Origin: Candidatus Faecivicinus avistercoris
Lineage (GTDB): Bacteria > Bacillota > Clostridia > Christensenellales > Aristaeellaceae
Assembly: GCA_018716805.1 (NCBI GenBank)
Contig: DVJL01000019.1
Span: 1-52,396, forward strand
Reading direction: 5' to 3'
Length of the DNA stretch: 52,396 bases
How positions within the stretch are numbered: the stretch's first letter is position 1; each line of letters begins with the position of its first letter. The notes under the pieces were generated by a model, which saw only the letters and a list, made by a program, of their open reading frames with translations, searched no databases and had not been told where the DNA came from. Below, in pieces: positions 40,626 through 48,108 of this stretch. Position numbers and translations under genes: made by a program.

Positions 40626-41339
40626 ATGAACATCGCGCTGATCATCGCGGGGGGCCGCGGGATGCGCATGGGGCAGGAGATTCCCAAGCAGTTTCTGACG
40701 GTGGAGGACAAGCCGGTCATCGCCTATACGATGGAGGCGTTCCAGAAGCACCCGGACATCGACGCGATCGCCGTGGTCTGCGTCGAGGGCTGGGATTCGA
40801 TCCTGAGCGCCTATGCGCGGCAGTACGGCATTTCAAAGCTCAGGCACATCGTGCCCGGCGGTGAGAACGGCCAGGCGAGCATCCGAAACGGCGTGTTCGA
40901 GCTCGAGCGCCACTATGCGCCGGACGACCTCGTGCTCATCCACGACGCCATCCGACCGCTGGTCTCTCAGGACATCATCTCCGAGTGCATCGCCACCGCG
41001 CGCGAGCGCGGCTCGGCGATCGTGGCGATTCCCTGCCAGGAGGCCATGCTCGAGACCGGGGATCAGATTTCCAGCAGCCGCGTCTGCCCGCGCGAAAACC
41101 TCAAGCGCACCCAGACGCCGCAGGGCTTTCCGCTCGGCCGCATCGCCGGCGCACACCGGCGCGCGCTCGAGCGCGGGATCACGAATTCCGTCGCGTCCTG
41201 CACGCTGATGGTCGAGCTGGGCGAGCCGGTCTACTTCTGCGCCGGCTCGGAGAAGAACATCAAGCTCACCACGCCGGACGACATGGAGATCTTCCGCGCG
41301 CTTCTGCACCTGCGCGACCGACAGGAGGGACGTCAATGA
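40626..41339 (+). CDS. IspD/TarI-family cytidylyltransferase
   Basis: This 237-residue protein has the CTP-binding start IALIIAGGRGMRMGQEIPKQF, VPGGENGQASIRNGV, VLIHDAIRPLVS and RTQTPQGFPL, all typical of the IspD/TarI group. IspD makes CDP-methylerythritol in isoprenoid synthesis; TarI makes CDP-ribitol for teichoic-acid-like polymers. Because it overlaps a licD gene by 4 bp and sits with two LicD transferases and an epimerase, I favour a polyol- or ribitol-phosphate activator over the isoprenoid enzyme. Sequence alone does not settle this. The start has only a weak GCGGG-type RBS. Confidence 0.85.
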   Translation: MNIALIIAGGRGMRMGQEIPKQFLTVEDKPVIAYTMEAFQKHPDIDAIAVVCVEGWDSILSAYARQYGISKLRHIVPGGENGQASIRNGVFELERHYAPDDLVLIHDAIRPLVSQDIISECIATARERGSAIVAIPCQEAMLETGDQISSSRVCPRENLKRTQTPQGFPLGRIAGAHRRALERGITNSVASCTLMVELGEPVYFCAGSEKNIKLTTPDDMEIFRALLHLRDRQEGRQ

Positions 41340-42235
41340 GCAATCCACAGCAGGGGGACTCGGTCGCCCTGAACCTCCAGGATGTTCAGGCGGTCGGCCT
41401 GGACATCCTGCTGAAATTCGACGAATACTGCAAGCGCCACGGGCTGCGCTTCTATCTGTGCGGCGGCACGCTGCTCGGCGCGGTGCGCCACGGCGGGTTC
41501 ATTCCGTGGGACGACGACATCGACGTGTTCATGGCGCGCCCGGACTTCGACCGCCTGATCGAGCTGGACAGGACCGAGCCGTTCGGCGGCGACTACGAGC
41601 TGGCCTGCGTGCTCAACGGCAAGCTGCCCCGCGCCTTCGCGAAGCTGTACTTCACCCGCACGCACGTCGACCGGCCCTACCTGAAGCCCATCGGCGGGCC
41701 GCATCTGTGGATCGACATCCTCCCCGTGGACGGCCTGCCGGACGATCCCGGCGTCTACCACCGGCTGCTCAGGCTGCGCAACTTCCTCGAGATGCAGAAC
41801 CTCGCCTCCATGTGGAAGGTGGGCAAGGGGCACCGCAAGAAGATGATCCTCCAGTATGCCGCCCGCTATCCTCTGGCCGTGCTGGTGGGAAAGTGGCGCT
41901 GGGCGCGCTGGATGGACCGGCTGGGGCGCCGCCTGCCCTATGAGACGTCCCCGACGGTGGGAACGCTGGTCAGCGGCCGCTATGGCCCCGGCGAAGCCAT
42001 GCCGAAGGCGCGCTATGAGATCCCTGCGAAGATCGACTTTGCCGGGCATTCGTTTGAGACGATGTCCTGCTACCGGGAGTACCTCTCGGGCATCTATGGC
42101 GACTATATGACGCCGCCGCCGGAGAACTGCCGGGGCTCGCACATCGTGGGCGTCACCATGTCCCGCGGCGACTTTGATGCGCTGTGCCGCAAGCACCCGG
42201 AGTTGCGCGAAGGACACCCGGAGCTGCGCGGCTGA
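41336..42235 (+). CDS. LicD-family phosphotransferase, copy 1
   Basis: This 299-residue LicD (nucleotidyltransferase-fold) protein has the motif [20 protein letters not shown] followed by [10 protein letters not shown], carrying the metal-binding aspartates, and the later [14 protein letters not shown]. Family members transfer phosphocholine or polyol phosphates from CDP donors to surface glycans. The vertebrate relatives fukutin and FKRP use CDP-ribitol. The C terminus repeats [13 protein letters not shown]. It is coupled to the cytidylyltransferase by an ATGA overlap, suggesting that enzyme supplies its donor. Confidence 0.88.
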   Translation: [299 protein letters not shown]

Positions 42236-42248
42236 AAGCGAGGAGGCC

Positions 42249-43067
42249 ATGGAAAGACAGTATCTGACGCTTGATGAAATCCACGATCTTTTGAGCGACA
42301 TGCTCCGGCTGGTGGACACGATCTGCCGCGCCGAGGGCATCCGCTATTTTCTCTCCGGCGGCACGCTGCTCGGCGCGGTTCGCCACAAGGGCTTCATCCC
42401 GTGGGACGACGACATCGACCTGATGATGCCGCGGCCGGAATTCGAGCGCTTCCTCAAGGTCGCGCCAAAGCGCGTCTCCGGGCGGTACGAGCTGGCCTTT
42501 CCGGGGCTTACGCCGGACTACGCCTTCCCATGGATTCGCATCCACGACCGCTGGACCGCCGTAGAGGATGACGGCACCCAGCGGGCGCGGACGAGCACGC
42601 TGTTTCTGGACATCTTTCCCATCGACGGCATGCCCTCGAATCCGAAGCTGGCGGAGGCGTTCTTCCGGTGGATCCGCGCGCGGGACATTCTCTTTCGCTG
42701 CGCGCGCAAGCGGGAATTTCAGCCCGGCGAGCGCCTGCGCTGGCTGAAGCGCCCGATCATGGCGCTGACGCGCGTGCGCCGTCCGGCGAGCTATGGAAAG
42801 GCGCTGTACCGCGCCGCCGGGCGGTTTTCGTTCGACAAGTCGCACTACGCGGGCGTCTGCGTGATTACGCACTACGGCAGCCGCGAGCGCATGCCCGCGG
42901 AGGTGTTCCGCGGCGCGGTGGATGTGGCGTTCGAGGGCGGGCAGTATCCCGCGCCGATCGGCTACGATACCTATCTGCGCGCGCTCTACGGCGACTATAT
43001 GCAGCTGCCGCCGGAGGATCAGCGCGCGTCACTGCACAATCTGAAGGCGTGGCGGGCGGAGGGCTGA
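42249..43067 (+). CDS. LicD-family phosphotransferase, copy 2
   Basis: This 272-residue LicD protein has [20 protein letters not shown] followed by [16 protein letters not shown] and later [16 protein letters not shown]. It is related to copy 1 (both have [20 protein letters not shown]) but clearly diverged elsewhere, so acceptors probably differ. It starts 13 bp after copy 1 with AGGAGG close to the ATG. Two LicD enzymes behind one CDP-sugar-alcohol synthase could add two successive phosphodiester-linked units. Confidence 0.88.
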   Translation: [272 protein letters not shown]

Positions 43068-43107
43068 CCGCCTGCGCCGGATTTTTTCTGGAGAGGAGGA
43101 TGGCGGT

Positions 43108-44154
43108 ATGAAGCTCGCCGGACATCCGCTGTACCGGGCGGATCTGGAGGCCGCGGCCGATTGGCCGGGGCTGGAGGCGCTTCGCGGCGCGACGGTGCTC
43201 GTCACGGGCGCGACCGGCTTAATCGGCGCGTGCCTGACCGACGCGCTCGCATGGGCGAACCGGACGCGCGGCCTCGGCGTGCGGGTGATCGCGCTGTGCC
43301 GGAACGGCGGCCGTGCGAGGGAGAGGTTCGACGGCGCGGACGGCGTGTCGGTCGCGCAGGCCGACCTGTCCGGCGATTGTGGGGAGCTGCCGGCGGCGGA
43401 CTTCGTCGTCCACGCGGCGTCCAACGCCCATCCGATGGCGTTTTCCACCGATCCGGTCGGCACGATGCGCGCGAACCTGCTGGGCACGATGCGGCTGCTC
43501 GAGCGGATGCGGGCGGGCGGGCGGCGGCTGCTGTTCGTCTCCACCGGTGAGATCTACGGCGAAAATCCCGCCGTGACGGATGGCTTTCGCGAGGAGGATT
43601 TCGGCAGGATCGATCCGATGAATCCCCGCTCGTGCTACCCGGAGAGCAAGCGCGCGGCGGAGACGCTCTGCGCAAGCTACGTCCAGCAATACGGGCTGGA
43701 TTGCGTCGTGGCGCGTCTGTGCTACGTCTACGGCCCGACGGTCGCCCCCGGGAACACCCGCGCCGACGCGCAGTTTCTGAAAAAGGCGCTGGCGGGGGAG
43801 GACATCGTGCTCAAGAGCGACGGCGCGCAGCTGCGCTCCTACTGCTATGTCGCCGACGCGGTGCGGGGGCTGCTGGCGGTGCTGCTCTCCGGCGCGCGCG
43901 GCGAGGCGTACAACGTCGCGGCGCGGGGCGGTGCGCACACCATTCGCGAATATGCCGAGACGCTGGCGCGGCTGGCCGGCGTGCGCGTGGCGTTCGATTT
44001 GCCGCCCGAGGCGGAGCGGCGCGGCTATTCGGCCGTGACGCGCGCGGTGCAGAACCCGGCGAAGCTCGAGGCGCTCGGCTGGTCAGCGCGCGTGCCGCTG
44101 GAGGAGGGCCTCTCGCACACGCTGCAGATTCTGCGTCCGTCGCAGCGGCAGTGA
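43108..44154 (+). CDS. NAD-dependent epimerase/dehydratase (extended SDR)
   Basis: This 348-residue extended short-chain dehydrogenase has the NAD motif VLVTGATGLIGACL, the catalytic Ser/Thr strand LLFVSTGEIYGE, the active-site pair in CYPESKRAAE (YxxxK) and YVYGPTVAPGNTRAD, typical of nucleotide-sugar epimerases or dehydratases. It may prepare the sugar substrate for the surface polymer built with the two LicD enzymes. GAGGAGG lies upstream of the ATG. It is the last gene of the operon. The exact sugar is unknown. Confidence 0.88.
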   Translation: MKLAGHPLYRADLEAAADWPGLEALRGATVLVTGATGLIGACLTDALAWANRTRGLGVRVIALCRNGGRARERFDGADGVSVAQADLSGDCGELPAADFVVHAASNAHPMAFSTDPVGTMRANLLGTMRLLERMRAGGRRLLFVSTGEIYGENPAVTDGFREEDFGRIDPMNPRSCYPESKRAAETLCASYVQQYGLDCVVARLCYVYGPTVAPGNTRADAQFLKKALAGEDIVLKSDGAQLRSYCYVADAVRGLLAVLLSGARGEAYNVAARGGAHTIREYAETLARLAGVRVAFDLPPEAERRGYSAVTRAVQNPAKLEALGWSARVPLEEGLSHTLQILRPSQRQ

Positions 44155-44229
44155 CGCCGCGCAGCTTGTCAAAAAAGATGCGCAGAACAGCCAGTAAAAT
44201 CAAATCCGGCGACATGCGCGGCGGATTTG

Positions 44230-44485
44230 CGATATTTTTCTGAAGGGAAATCTCATTTCCCGGAAGAAAAATATCTACCTTGCACAATTTGCGGCCGGAG
44301 TTTTCCAAAGAAAACTCAAGCAAATTGTGGTAGGGGTGGCAGGAGGCGCAGAATCCATGGGATTCTGCGGTTTCGCCCAAGGGCGAAACTGCCACGGCTC
44401 AAATTGAAAATTTGAGGCGCGGCACCTGGCGGGGGAGCTTGCTCCCCTGTCCACACAGGCTGTCAATTTTTTGACAGCCTGAGCG
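44230..44485 (+). repeat. Modular palindromic repeat, copy D (largest)
   Basis: In order: nested hairpin with outer arms GATATTTTTCT/AGAAAAATATC and inner arms GGGAAAT/ATTTCCC; TTGCACAATTTGCGGCC; inner arms GAGTTTTCC/GAAAACTC; CAAGCAAATTG; linker GGGGTGGCAG; GCAGAATCC/GGATTCTGC; TTTCGCCC/GGGCGAAA; CTGCCACGG; CTCAAATT/AATTTGAG; CTGGC; GGGGGAGCTTGCTCCCC; TGTCCACA; CAGGCTGTC/GACAGCCTG. It matches copy C in reverse orientation, with three palindromes inserted between the GGGGTGGCAG and CTGGC linkers. It lies between the epimerase and methyltransferase genes; no gene is visible in it. Confidence 0.65.
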
Positions 44486-44500
44486 GCAGTGACGCCGCGA

Positions 44501-44529
44501 TTGCTTTTGCGCGATGAATGTGGTATACT
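44501..44529 (+). promoter_or_regulatory. Promoter of the methyltransferase/secreted-protein unit
   Basis: TTGCTT (44501-44506), 17-bp spacer, TATACT (44524-44529), 22 bp before the start codon. The leader is therefore very short. Confidence 0.6.
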
Positions 44530-44551
44530 CGATGTACGGGGAGGCGGCGGC

Positions 44552-45331
44552 ATGGCGTTCGAGTTCGACGGGGAGAAGTACGCGCGGGCGTCGCGCCCTC
44601 AGCGCGAATGGGGCGGCGATCTGATCGGCGGGCTTTCATTGCGCGGCGACGAGGCCATCCTCGACCTCGGCTGCGGCGATGGCGCGCTGACGGAGCGGCT
44701 GGCCGCGCTCGTGCCGAAGGGGCGCGTGGTGGGCATTGACGCCTCCGAGGGGATGATCCGCGCCGCCGAGAAGCGCGCGGGCGAAAATCTGTCGTTCGTC
44801 CGGATGGACATTCGCGATCTCGGCTTTCGCGAACAATTCGATCTGATCTTCTCCAATGCGGCGCTCCACTGGGTGAAGGATCACGAACGGCTGCTGCGCC
44901 GCGCGCGCGAGGCGCTTAAGTTGGGCGGCAGGCTGGCGTGGGACTTTGGCTGCGCGGGCAACTGTGCAAATTTCATTGCGACGGTTCGGGAGCAGATGGC
45001 GCGGCCGGCCTTTCAGCCGTACTTCGTAGACTTTGAATGGCCGTGGACGATGCCCGCGCCGGCGGATTACGCCCGGTTGGCGGCGGCGTGCGGATTTCCC
45101 GATGCCGAAATCGCGGAGCTGAACCGCGACCGCCACTTCGCGTCCGCCGGGGAGATGATCCAATGGATCGATCAGCCCTGCATCGTGCCGTTTCTCGCGC
45201 ACCTGCCCGAGAGTGCAAGGCCGGCCTTCCGGCAGGCGGTGATCGATCAGATGCTCGAGCGCACGCGCGAGCCGGGCGGCACATACTTCGAGACCTTTCG
45301 CCGGATCCGCCTTGCGGCGGTTCGGCAGTGA
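44552..45331 (+). CDS. Class I SAM-dependent methyltransferase (trans-aconitate methyltransferase-like)
   Basis: This 259-residue protein has SAM motif I ILDLGCGDGALTERLA, motif II acidic residue VVGIDASEGMI, FDLIFSNAALHWVKDHERLL and LKLGGRLAWDFG. The ALHWV segment and overall length resemble Tam (trans-aconitate 2-methyltransferase) and related small-molecule O-methyltransferases; the substrate remains a guess. The start is ATG 44552 with GGGGAGG 7-8 bp upstream. It is followed 24 bp later by a small secreted protein. Confidence 0.85.
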   Translation: MAFEFDGEKYARASRPQREWGGDLIGGLSLRGDEAILDLGCGDGALTERLAALVPKGRVVGIDASEGMIRAAEKRAGENLSFVRMDIRDLGFREQFDLIFSNAALHWVKDHERLLRRAREALKLGGRLAWDFGCAGNCANFIATVREQMARPAFQPYFVDFEWPWTMPAPADYARLAAACGFPDAEIAELNRDRHFASAGEMIQWIDQPCIVPFLAHLPESARPAFRQAVIDQMLERTREPGGTYFETFRRIRLAAVRQ

Positions 45332-45355
45332 GTTGCGTAAGGAGGATTGCATCGC

Positions 45356-45841
45356 ATGAAGAATTGGATGAGGCGCATGGCGGCGGTTCTGATCGCGCTG
45401 GCGGCGCTGTGCGCGGCGGCCGCCGCGGAGACACTGTACGACACGGTGCGGCTGACGTTTGAGGATGGCTTTTCGCTGTCCGTGCCCGCCGACTGGGTCA
45501 GCTACGAGGTGCCCGACGAGCTGGCCGACGAGGGCTATTGCTACTGCCTGGGCAGCGCCGACGGCGAGCGGCTGATGTACATTCAGCTCTGGCCGACCGG
45601 CTGCGAGGATCTGGACGCGCTGCGCGAGATGCTTTCGGCGCGCGACGAGATCGTGCTGCGCGAGGGCAGCGAGGATCAGACGAACTTCCTGATGTACAAT
45701 TTTGTGGAGGAGGACTGCAGCGGCTGCGCGACGTTGCTCGGCGAGAGCGTGCTGAACCTGCTGTTCATTCCGCAGTCCGACGCCGACAACATGCTCATCG
45801 CCGCGACGGTGATGGAGAGCTACGAGGCCGTCGGGGAGTAG
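45356..45841 (+). CDS. Small secreted protein of unknown function
   Basis: This 161-residue protein has a signal peptide (MAAVLIALAALCAAAAA|ETLYD) and a mature domain beginning VRLTFEDGFSLSVPADWVSY, a pattern seen in small exported domains of the PsbP/DUF1795-like type (FSLSVPADW). It is acidic and contains four cysteines in two clusters (CYC, CSGC), which could form disulfides or bind metal. AAGGAGG lies 10 bp before the ATG. It is probably co-transcribed with the methyltransferase. Function unknown. Confidence 0.72.
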   Translation: MKNWMRRMAAVLIALAALCAAAAAETLYDTVRLTFEDGFSLSVPADWVSYEVPDELADEGYCYCLGSADGERLMYIQLWPTGCEDLDALREMLSARDEIVLREGSEDQTNFLMYNFVEEDCSGCATLLGESVLNLLFIPQSDADNMLIAATVMESYEAVGE

Positions 45842-45985
45842 CGCTGTGCGAGACGGGCGGCTTTGCGGGGAATTGCGCGGCGGGGCCTTCGCTCCGCGGT
45901 CGCGTGGGACATTCCTTTTCCGTTGATGCCGCTTTGGGGGCGCTTTCCCCTTGCGTGGAAAGTTGATAAAAATTTTCTGAAGGGG

Positions 45986-46014
45986 TTGACAAGCCGCTCT
46001 GGACATGATATAAT
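45986..46014 (+). promoter_or_regulatory. Consensus promoter of the tRNA-Met pair
   Basis: TTGACA (45986-45991) and TATAAT (46009-46014), 17-bp spacer, exact consensus, 35 bp before the mature tRNA. Confidence 0.85.
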
Positions 46015-46049
46015 TACTCTTGCGTTGAACGAGAGGACGGCGCAAATGT

Positions 46050-46126
<77 letters not shown>

Positions 46127-46129
46127 TAT

Positions 46130-46206
46130 GCCGGCGTATCTCAGTTGGCTAGAGAATCCGGTTCATACCCGGAGTGTCATTGGTTCGAATCCGATCGCCG
46201 GTACCA
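46130..46206 (+). tRNA. Elongator tRNA-Met (anticodon CAU)
   Basis: This 77-nt cloverleaf has acceptor GCCGGCG/CGCCGGT (G1-U72 wobble), D-stem TCTC/GAGA, anticodon stem-loop TCCGG-TTCATAC-CCGGA, T-arm TTGGTTCGAATCCGA, and an encoded CCA. The TTCATAC loop is the Bacillota elongator-Met type rather than the lysidine-modified tRNA-Ile. It lies 3 nt after tRNA-fMet in one transcript. Confidence 0.9.
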
Positions 46207-46213
46207 CCATTGT

Positions 46214-46252
46214 CCTTACCAGAGTGTTATGCTGGTAGGGATTTTTTATTTC
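46214..46252 (+). terminator. tRNA operon terminator
   Basis: CCTTACCAG (46214-46222) pairs with CTGGTAGGG (46232-46240), followed by ATTTTTTATTTC. Confidence 0.85.
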
Positions 46253-46362
46253 TTCATTTATATATGGTTCGCGGGAAATCGGGCTTTTCAATCCGGTTTT
46301 CCGAAAGCGATGACTCCGGGCGTCTACCAGAAGAAAGCGCGGCCGGTCAAAGGCCATAGCAG

Positions 46363-46392
46363 AGCGCGGGAGGGCCGAAGTCCTCCCGCGCT
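46363..46392. terminator. Perfect 11-bp hairpin downstream of the zinc-ribbon gene
   Basis: AGCGCGGGAGG (46363-46373) pairs with CCTCCCGCGCT (46382-46392), 57 bp past the stop of the minus-strand gene. There is no T-run on either side, so a terminator role is uncertain. Confidence 0.4.
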
Positions 46393-46448
46393 GGAATCGT
46401 GCCGATCTCTGAAAGGGGATAAGTGCCGTAAAATCCGGCCCACGGCGC

Positions 46449-47660
46449 TCAGTTTTCCGCGGACACCGCTTCGTCCGCCACCGTTTCGGAAAAATCGGCA
46501 TGGGTGGGCGCTGACGGCCGCAGCGCGAACCAGACGGCCAATATGAGCACCAACACCGCTGCGATCGCCGTTCGCCGCAGCAGTCTGGAGCGCTGGCGCA
46601 GGTATTGCGCGTGCAGCGCGGCGAGTTCCTTTCCGCTGAATTCGCCGTCCGGCTCCCCGGCGAGGGGATCAATTTCGTCTGCGCGGACATTCTCTGTCCG
46701 GGAGGATGGGATCGTTTGCCCCTTGCGCCGCCTCGCTTCGCTGCCTTTGGCTGCCGTCGCATGCCCCCGCGGGACGGAGCGGCTTTCAATTTCCTCCCCG
46801 CTGGCGGCGCAAGATTCCGGCTCGTTAATACCGTCCTGTCCGGCCGCGCGCACCTGTGGGATGGCACGGCCTCTGAGATTCACCCCGCTGGCGGCGCAAG
46901 GCTCCGCATTGGCAGCGTTGTCCAGTCTGGCCGCACGCTCCCGCGAGACGGAGCAACCTTCAATTCTCTCCCCGCTGGCAGCGCAAGGCTCCGCATTGGC
47001 AGCGCTGTCCTGTCTGGCCGCACGCCCCCGCGGGATGGAGCGGCTTTCAATTTCTTCCCCGCTGGCGGCGCAAAGCCCCGACTCGCTGGCATAGCCTTGT
47101 CCAGCCGGCGTGCTCTCGGCGCGCGAGCGCACCGCGTCCGATGTGCAGGCGATTGCGGCAAAGTGACTTCGATGGCAGCGCGCACAGGTGTCCACATCGT
47201 TTGGATTCAGCCGGCCGCATACACAGCGCCAGATCTGGGAAGTCTGCTTCGGATAGCAGACGGCATCCGCACCGGCAAAATCGCGCAGCGCGTCGAGCTC
47301 GGCCGGAGCGATCGCGGGCAGCGGCTCCAGATCGGCAAACGGCCCGGCGCCGGCGCGCCATTCGTCGCCGTTGTCGAATCCAACGCGCGAAAACCGCAGT
47401 TCAAGCCGGTTGGCGTCGGGAAGGCGCGAGGCCTCCAGCGCGATGCGAAAGGCGCTTTCCCCGGGCGCGCGGAGCGAATCGGCGCGAAAGGGCGTCGCCA
47501 TGCGCTTTCCGCTGGCGCTGAACCAGCCTGCCGCGCCCTCGAGCCAGGCGACGCGGCGGCGCGTCAGGTTGTACAGCCGGACCGATGCGCGCATCGCATC
47601 GCCGTCGCCGCTGAGCGCGTAGCCGCGCACCTCCACCGGACAGCTCAAATCCACCTTCAC
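46449..47660 (-). CDS. Zinc-ribbon membrane-anchored protein with 29-residue tandem repeats
   Basis: This 403-residue protein of unknown function starts at a GTG with GGAGGG 6-7 bp upstream. An N-terminal beta-rich region (1-120) is followed by a zinc ribbon, C146-x-C148 and C159-xx-C162 (CVCGRLNPNDVDTCARC). Four tandem 29-residue units follow, each beginning CAASGE-like (Cys at 197, 226, 255, 284), then a basic linker and one membrane span (about 364-381) near the C terminus. This resembles tail-anchored cytoplasmic zinc-ribbon proteins. The repeats are 87 bp each in DNA and nearly identical in places, so copy number may vary between strains. Confidence 0.75.
   Translation of the reverse strand: MKVDLSCPVEVRGYALSGDGDAMRASVRLYNLTRRRVAWLEGAAGWFSASGKRMATPFRADSLRAPGESAFRIALEASRLPDANRLELRFSRVGFDNGDEWRAGAGPFADLEPLPAIAPAELDALRDFAGADAVCYPKQTSQIWRCVCGRLNPNDVDTCARCHRSHFAAIACTSDAVRSRAESTPAGQGYASESGLCAASGEEIESRSIPRGRAARQDSAANAEPCAASGERIEGCSVSRERAARLDNAANAEPCAASGVNLRGRAIPQVRAAGQDGINEPESCAASGEEIESRSVPRGHATAAKGSEARRRKGQTIPSSRTENVRADEIDPLAGEPDGEFSGKELAALHAQYLRQRSRLLRRTAIAAVLVLILAVWFALRPSAPTHADFSETVADEAVSAEN
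46796..47143 (-). repeat. 87-bp tandem repeat, four copies, inside the zinc-ribbon gene
   Basis: The landmark CCCCGCTGGC (plus strand) occurs at 46796, 46883, 46970 and 47057, an exact 87-bp period (29 codons) that keeps the reading frame. The central units are most alike, which suggests recent expansion. Confidence 0.85.
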
Positions 47661-47697
47661 GCAATTCCCTCCTTCGCTGAAAGACATCCGTGGACAC

Positions 47698-47703
47698 ATT
47701 ATA
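47698..47703 (-). promoter_or_regulatory. Extended -10 of the zinc-ribbon gene
   Basis: On the minus strand TGC-TATAAT lies 38 bp before the GTG start. No convincing -35 box is present, and the TG extension may compensate. Confidence 0.45.
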
Positions 47704-47839
47704 GCATGGCCTGCGGAGGGATAGACCCGATGACGGAAAAATGTCTCGCCGATGTTGTTATTTTGTGCATTTTCAGGGGAGAAATGGCAGGCATGACCTG
47801 CGCGGTGGCGCGGCAGGCTATGCCCGAGGAGGTGTTCGC

Positions 47840-47995
47840 ATGGATCAACGTGAACCGGACGTCGCTTCCGCGACGGAGTGCACCGGATTGATGCCCGCCC
47901 TGCCGCAGGATGAATCGCAGGACGTGAACAGCGCGCGGCTGTATGGCATCCATCCCGCCAAGCGCCGCAGGCGTGCAAAGGCAAAAAAGAAATGA
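47840..47995 (+). CDS. Small protein with basic C terminus (51 residues)
   Basis: An ATG with GAGGAGG 7 bp upstream opens a 51-codon frame: MDQREPDVASATECTGLMPA at the start, an acidic middle, and IHPAKRRRRAKAKKK at the end. The amphipolar layout (acidic, then strongly basic) and good RBS argue for a real gene. Its stop codon overlaps the -35 box of the cobA-hemD promoter. Function unknown; a nucleic-acid- or ribosome-associated role would be a guess. Confidence 0.55.
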   Translation: MDQREPDVASATECTGLMPALPQDESQDVNSARLYGIHPAKRRRRAKAKKK

Positions 47996-48020
47996 CATAC
48001 GCGCGGCGATCTGATATAAT
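47992..48020 (+). promoter_or_regulatory. Promoter of the cobA-hemD fusion gene
   Basis: ATGACA (47992-47997), 17-bp spacer, perfect TATAAT (48015-48020). The start of transcription is near 48027, just before a nested hairpin. Confidence 0.65.
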
Positions 48021-48033
48021 GGAGAAAACGGAA

Positions 48034-48085
48034 GCCCGTTTGAAGACTCCCGAAGGCGCGCCTTCGGCTTTTCCTTCAGACGGGC
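48034..48085 (+). promoter_or_regulatory. Nested hairpin leader of cobA-hemD, possible attenuator
   Basis: An inner hairpin CCGAAGGC/GCCTTCGG (48050-48067) followed by CTTTTCC looks like a compact terminator. It is enclosed by outer arms GCCCGTTTGAAG (48034-48045) and CTTCAGACGGGC (48074-48085). The gene starts 24 bp later. No cobalamin-riboswitch core is recognisable. Confidence 0.45.
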
Positions 48086-48108
48086 GTTGAGGCAAAGGGG
48101 CGCTGAGC

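Noticed and set aside
46796-47143. CRISPR-like regular repeats
   Set aside because: The 87-bp units are contiguous, without unique spacers, in frame within a protein gene, and there are no cas genes.
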